Shown piece after piece: positions 24,589-25,860 of a DNA stretch of 25,860 nucleotides. The stretch spans positions 1 to 25,860 of the forward strand of contig CAZYEO010000016.1 in assembly GCA_964646495.1 (NCBI GenBank), read 5' to 3'. The DNA is from HGM05232 sp964646495. GTDB lineage: Bacteria; Bacteroidota; Bacteroidia; Bacteroidales; Muribaculaceae. Positions within the stretch are counted from its first letter, which is position 1. Every line of letters begins with the position of its first letter. The notes beneath the pieces are model-generated. The model made no database searches, had not been told where the DNA came from, and worked only from the letters and a program-made list of their open reading frames with translations. Both the position numbers and the translations under genes were made by a program.

Positions 24589-25749
24589 TTATTTAGCGAG
24601 AATTGACGTTGTGTATTGTCGTATCTCATTGTTAGTATTAACATAATCCTCGTATGTAGGATTAGATATATAATTATTATTTTCTAATGCTTTTGCCACA
24701 ATCTCAGGTATCTGAACGAAGCGAATCCTTTCATTTAAAAATGCATTTACTGCAATCTCATTGGCTGCATTGAGTGCACAAGGCACATTCCCCCCTTGCT
24801 CAATTGTTTTATATGCTAACCCAAGCATTGGGAATTTGTTAATATTGGGCGATTCAAATGTCAGATTGGCATAATCAATTACCTGTGGTTTTTGGCAATT
24901 TGAATTTAATCGTTTTGCTGCTCCGAGCGCATACCTGATGGGTAGGTGCATATCAGGCAAGCCAATTTGTGCTTTTATTGCTCCATCAACAAATTGCACC
25001 ATTGAGTGAATAATTGACTGCGGGTGAACCACTACTTCAATATTTTTTGCATCAATATTAAAGAGCCATTTAGCCTCAATAATTTCAAAGCCTTTATTCA
25101 TCATGGTTGCAGAATCAATTGTGATTTTAGCACCCATTTTCCAGTTAGGATGATTTAGAGCATCGGCTTTAGTGACATATTGTAATTCTTCAATCGTTTT
25201 TGTGCGAAAAGGACCGCCCGATGCAGTAAGTATCAGCTTGGAAATAGATTTTTTATCCTCACCGACCAGGCATTGGAAGATAGCAGAATGCTCCGAGTCT
25301 ACCGGGTAAAGTATTGATTTTGACGTTTTGAGAAGATCGTTGATCAACGATCCTGCTACCACCAGAGTCTCTTTATTGGCAAGAGCAATTACTTTTCCTG
25401 CCTTTATGGCGTTTATGGTCGGTTCCATTCCGCTATATCCTACCATTGCAGTAACTACAATATCAATTTCCGGGTTTTGAACTTCGGAAGCGATTGCTTC
25501 AGCACCGCATTGTACTACTATCTGTAATCCGGCAAGGGCTGATTTAAGCTTTGGGTAATGTGCCTCATCTGCAATAATTACATATTTGGGCTTATATTTT
25601 AGGGCTTGGCTTATCAATAAGTCTATGCTTGAATTTGCTGTAAGCATATAGGCTTCAAATAAATCAGGATATTCCGATATTATATCAAGGGTCTGTTTTC
25701 CTATTGATCCTGTACTGCCAAGAATAGCTATCTTTTTTTTATTTTCCAC
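24589..25749 (-). CDS. dxr: 1-deoxy-D-xylulose 5-phosphate reductoisomerase
   Basis: This 386-residue NADPH enzyme makes 2-C-methyl-D-erythritol 4-phosphate in the MEP isoprenoid pathway. The NADPH motif GSTGSIG is at residues 11-17, LANKETLVVAG follows, then PVDSEHSAIFQCL with the metal-binding Asp and Glu. The flexible active-site region is ASGGPFRTK. The stretch HPNWKMGAKITIDSATMMNKGFE completes the core. The start codon is GTG (25749), and no ATG is better placed. It heads the dxr-rseP-rlmI-M49 cluster and has a promoter at 25775-25805. Confidence 0.97.
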   Translation of the reverse strand: MENKKKIAILGSTGSIGKQTLDIISEYPDLFEAYMLTANSSIDLLISQALKYKPKYVIIADEAHYPKLKSALAGLQIVVQCGAEAIASEVQNPEIDIVVTAMVGYSGMEPTINAIKAGKVIALANKETLVVAGSLINDLLKTSKSILYPVDSEHSAIFQCLVGEDKKSISKLILTASGGPFRTKTIEELQYVTKADALNHPNWKMGAKITIDSATMMNKGFEIIEAKWLFNIDAKNIEVVVHPQSIIHSMVQFVDGAIKAQIGLPDMHLPIRYALGAAKRLNSNCQKPQVIDYANLTFESPNINKFPMLGLAYKTIEQGGNVPCALNAANEIAVNAFLNERIRFVQIPEIVAKALENNNYISNPTYEDYVNTNNEIRQYTTSILAK

Positions 25750-25774
25750 TTATTATCAAAAGTATATATTGTTG

Positions 25775-25805
25775 CAAAAATACAAGAATTATCTCGCTTA
25801 TGAAA
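25775..25805 (-). promoter_or_regulatory. Bacteroidota-type promoter for dxr
   Basis: On the minus strand, TTTC (25802-25805) is followed after exactly 19 nt by the -7 box TATTTTTG (25775-25782) and then CAAC. The start would lie near 25768, about 20 nt before the GTG. A second box, TACTTTTG, lies at 25757-25764 without a good -33 element. Confidence 0.6.
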
Positions 25806-25823
25806 GTTCCATGAATTAAAAAA

Positions 25824-25860
25824 TCAGAAACTGATAAACTCTTGTGGGTTCACAGCTACT
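25824..25860 (-). CDS. Possible C-terminal tail of an upstream gene (partial)
   Basis: One minus-strand frame reads VAVNPQEFISF then TGA (25824-25826) from the window edge. The VNPxxFI ending resembles the end of M23/LytM-type peptidases, a gene I recall lying just before dxr in Bacteroides. Eleven codons are too few to prove coding. A short hairpin (ATCAG-TTT-CTGAT, 25823-25835) followed by T residues overlaps the stop and could be a weak terminator. Confidence 0.3.
   Translation of the reverse strand, partial: VAVNPQEFISF

Noticed and set aside
1..25860. tRNA genes, CRISPR arrays, insertion sequences, prophage or defence systems
   Set aside because: I looked for cloverleaf arms, regularly spaced repeats, transposase or integrase motifs and defence-gene signatures and saw none; the window is mostly housekeeping genes.

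Overview
The window is low in GC, densely packed, and looks like a chromosomal segment of a member of the Bacteroidota, most likely order Bacteroidales. Three things point there. Protein families restricted to or typical of that phylum are present (DUF4290 next to murA and rimM, a DUF5063-type protein, an archaeal/eukaryal-type ProRS starting MAKELKDLTKR). Several genes carry the TAnnTTTG -7 promoter box of Bacteroidota. Shine-Dalgarno sequences are mostly weak or absent. The names are from recognition of motifs and domain order only; no search was run.

Bases 1-6266 (minus strand) hold a potassium-uptake operon, kdpF-kdpA-kdpB-kdpC, followed by a stand-alone KdpD N-terminal/USP protein and the start of a separate membrane histidine kinase (HAMP plus PAS) that runs off the window. 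Just upstream lies an NtrC-type sigma-54 response regulator (6434-7759). A sigma-54-like promoter and a 13-bp dyad sit between it and kdpF. The Kdp sensing module is therefore split into three proteins and wired to sigma-54, unlike the KdpD/KdpE pair of E. coli.

Bases 7767-9451 carry pyrD and pyrK (dihydroorotate dehydrogenase B) with a well-formed promoter. The regulator gene starts 7 nt after pyrD, so it is probably co-transcribed with the pyr genes. Then come proS with a strong terminator, an OmpA-domain protein, a very acidic small protein, rimM, murA (with Asp in place of the fosfomycin-target Cys), a DUF4290 protein and tsaB.

A divergent promoter region at about 15591-15685 separates tsaB from a plus-strand cluster: yicC, gmk, nadD, a DUF5063-type protein and an M18 aminopeptidase. 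This ends at a convergent terminator (19591-19628).

The last block is again minus strand: dxr, rseP, rlmI, a secreted M49 dipeptidyl peptidase III, and an orphan 77-aa protein whose start codon is buried in a perfect 18-bp inverted repeat. The final bases hold what may be the tail of another gene. I see no tRNA, rRNA, CRISPR array, insertion sequence or prophage. No gene-free stretch exceeds 300 bases.
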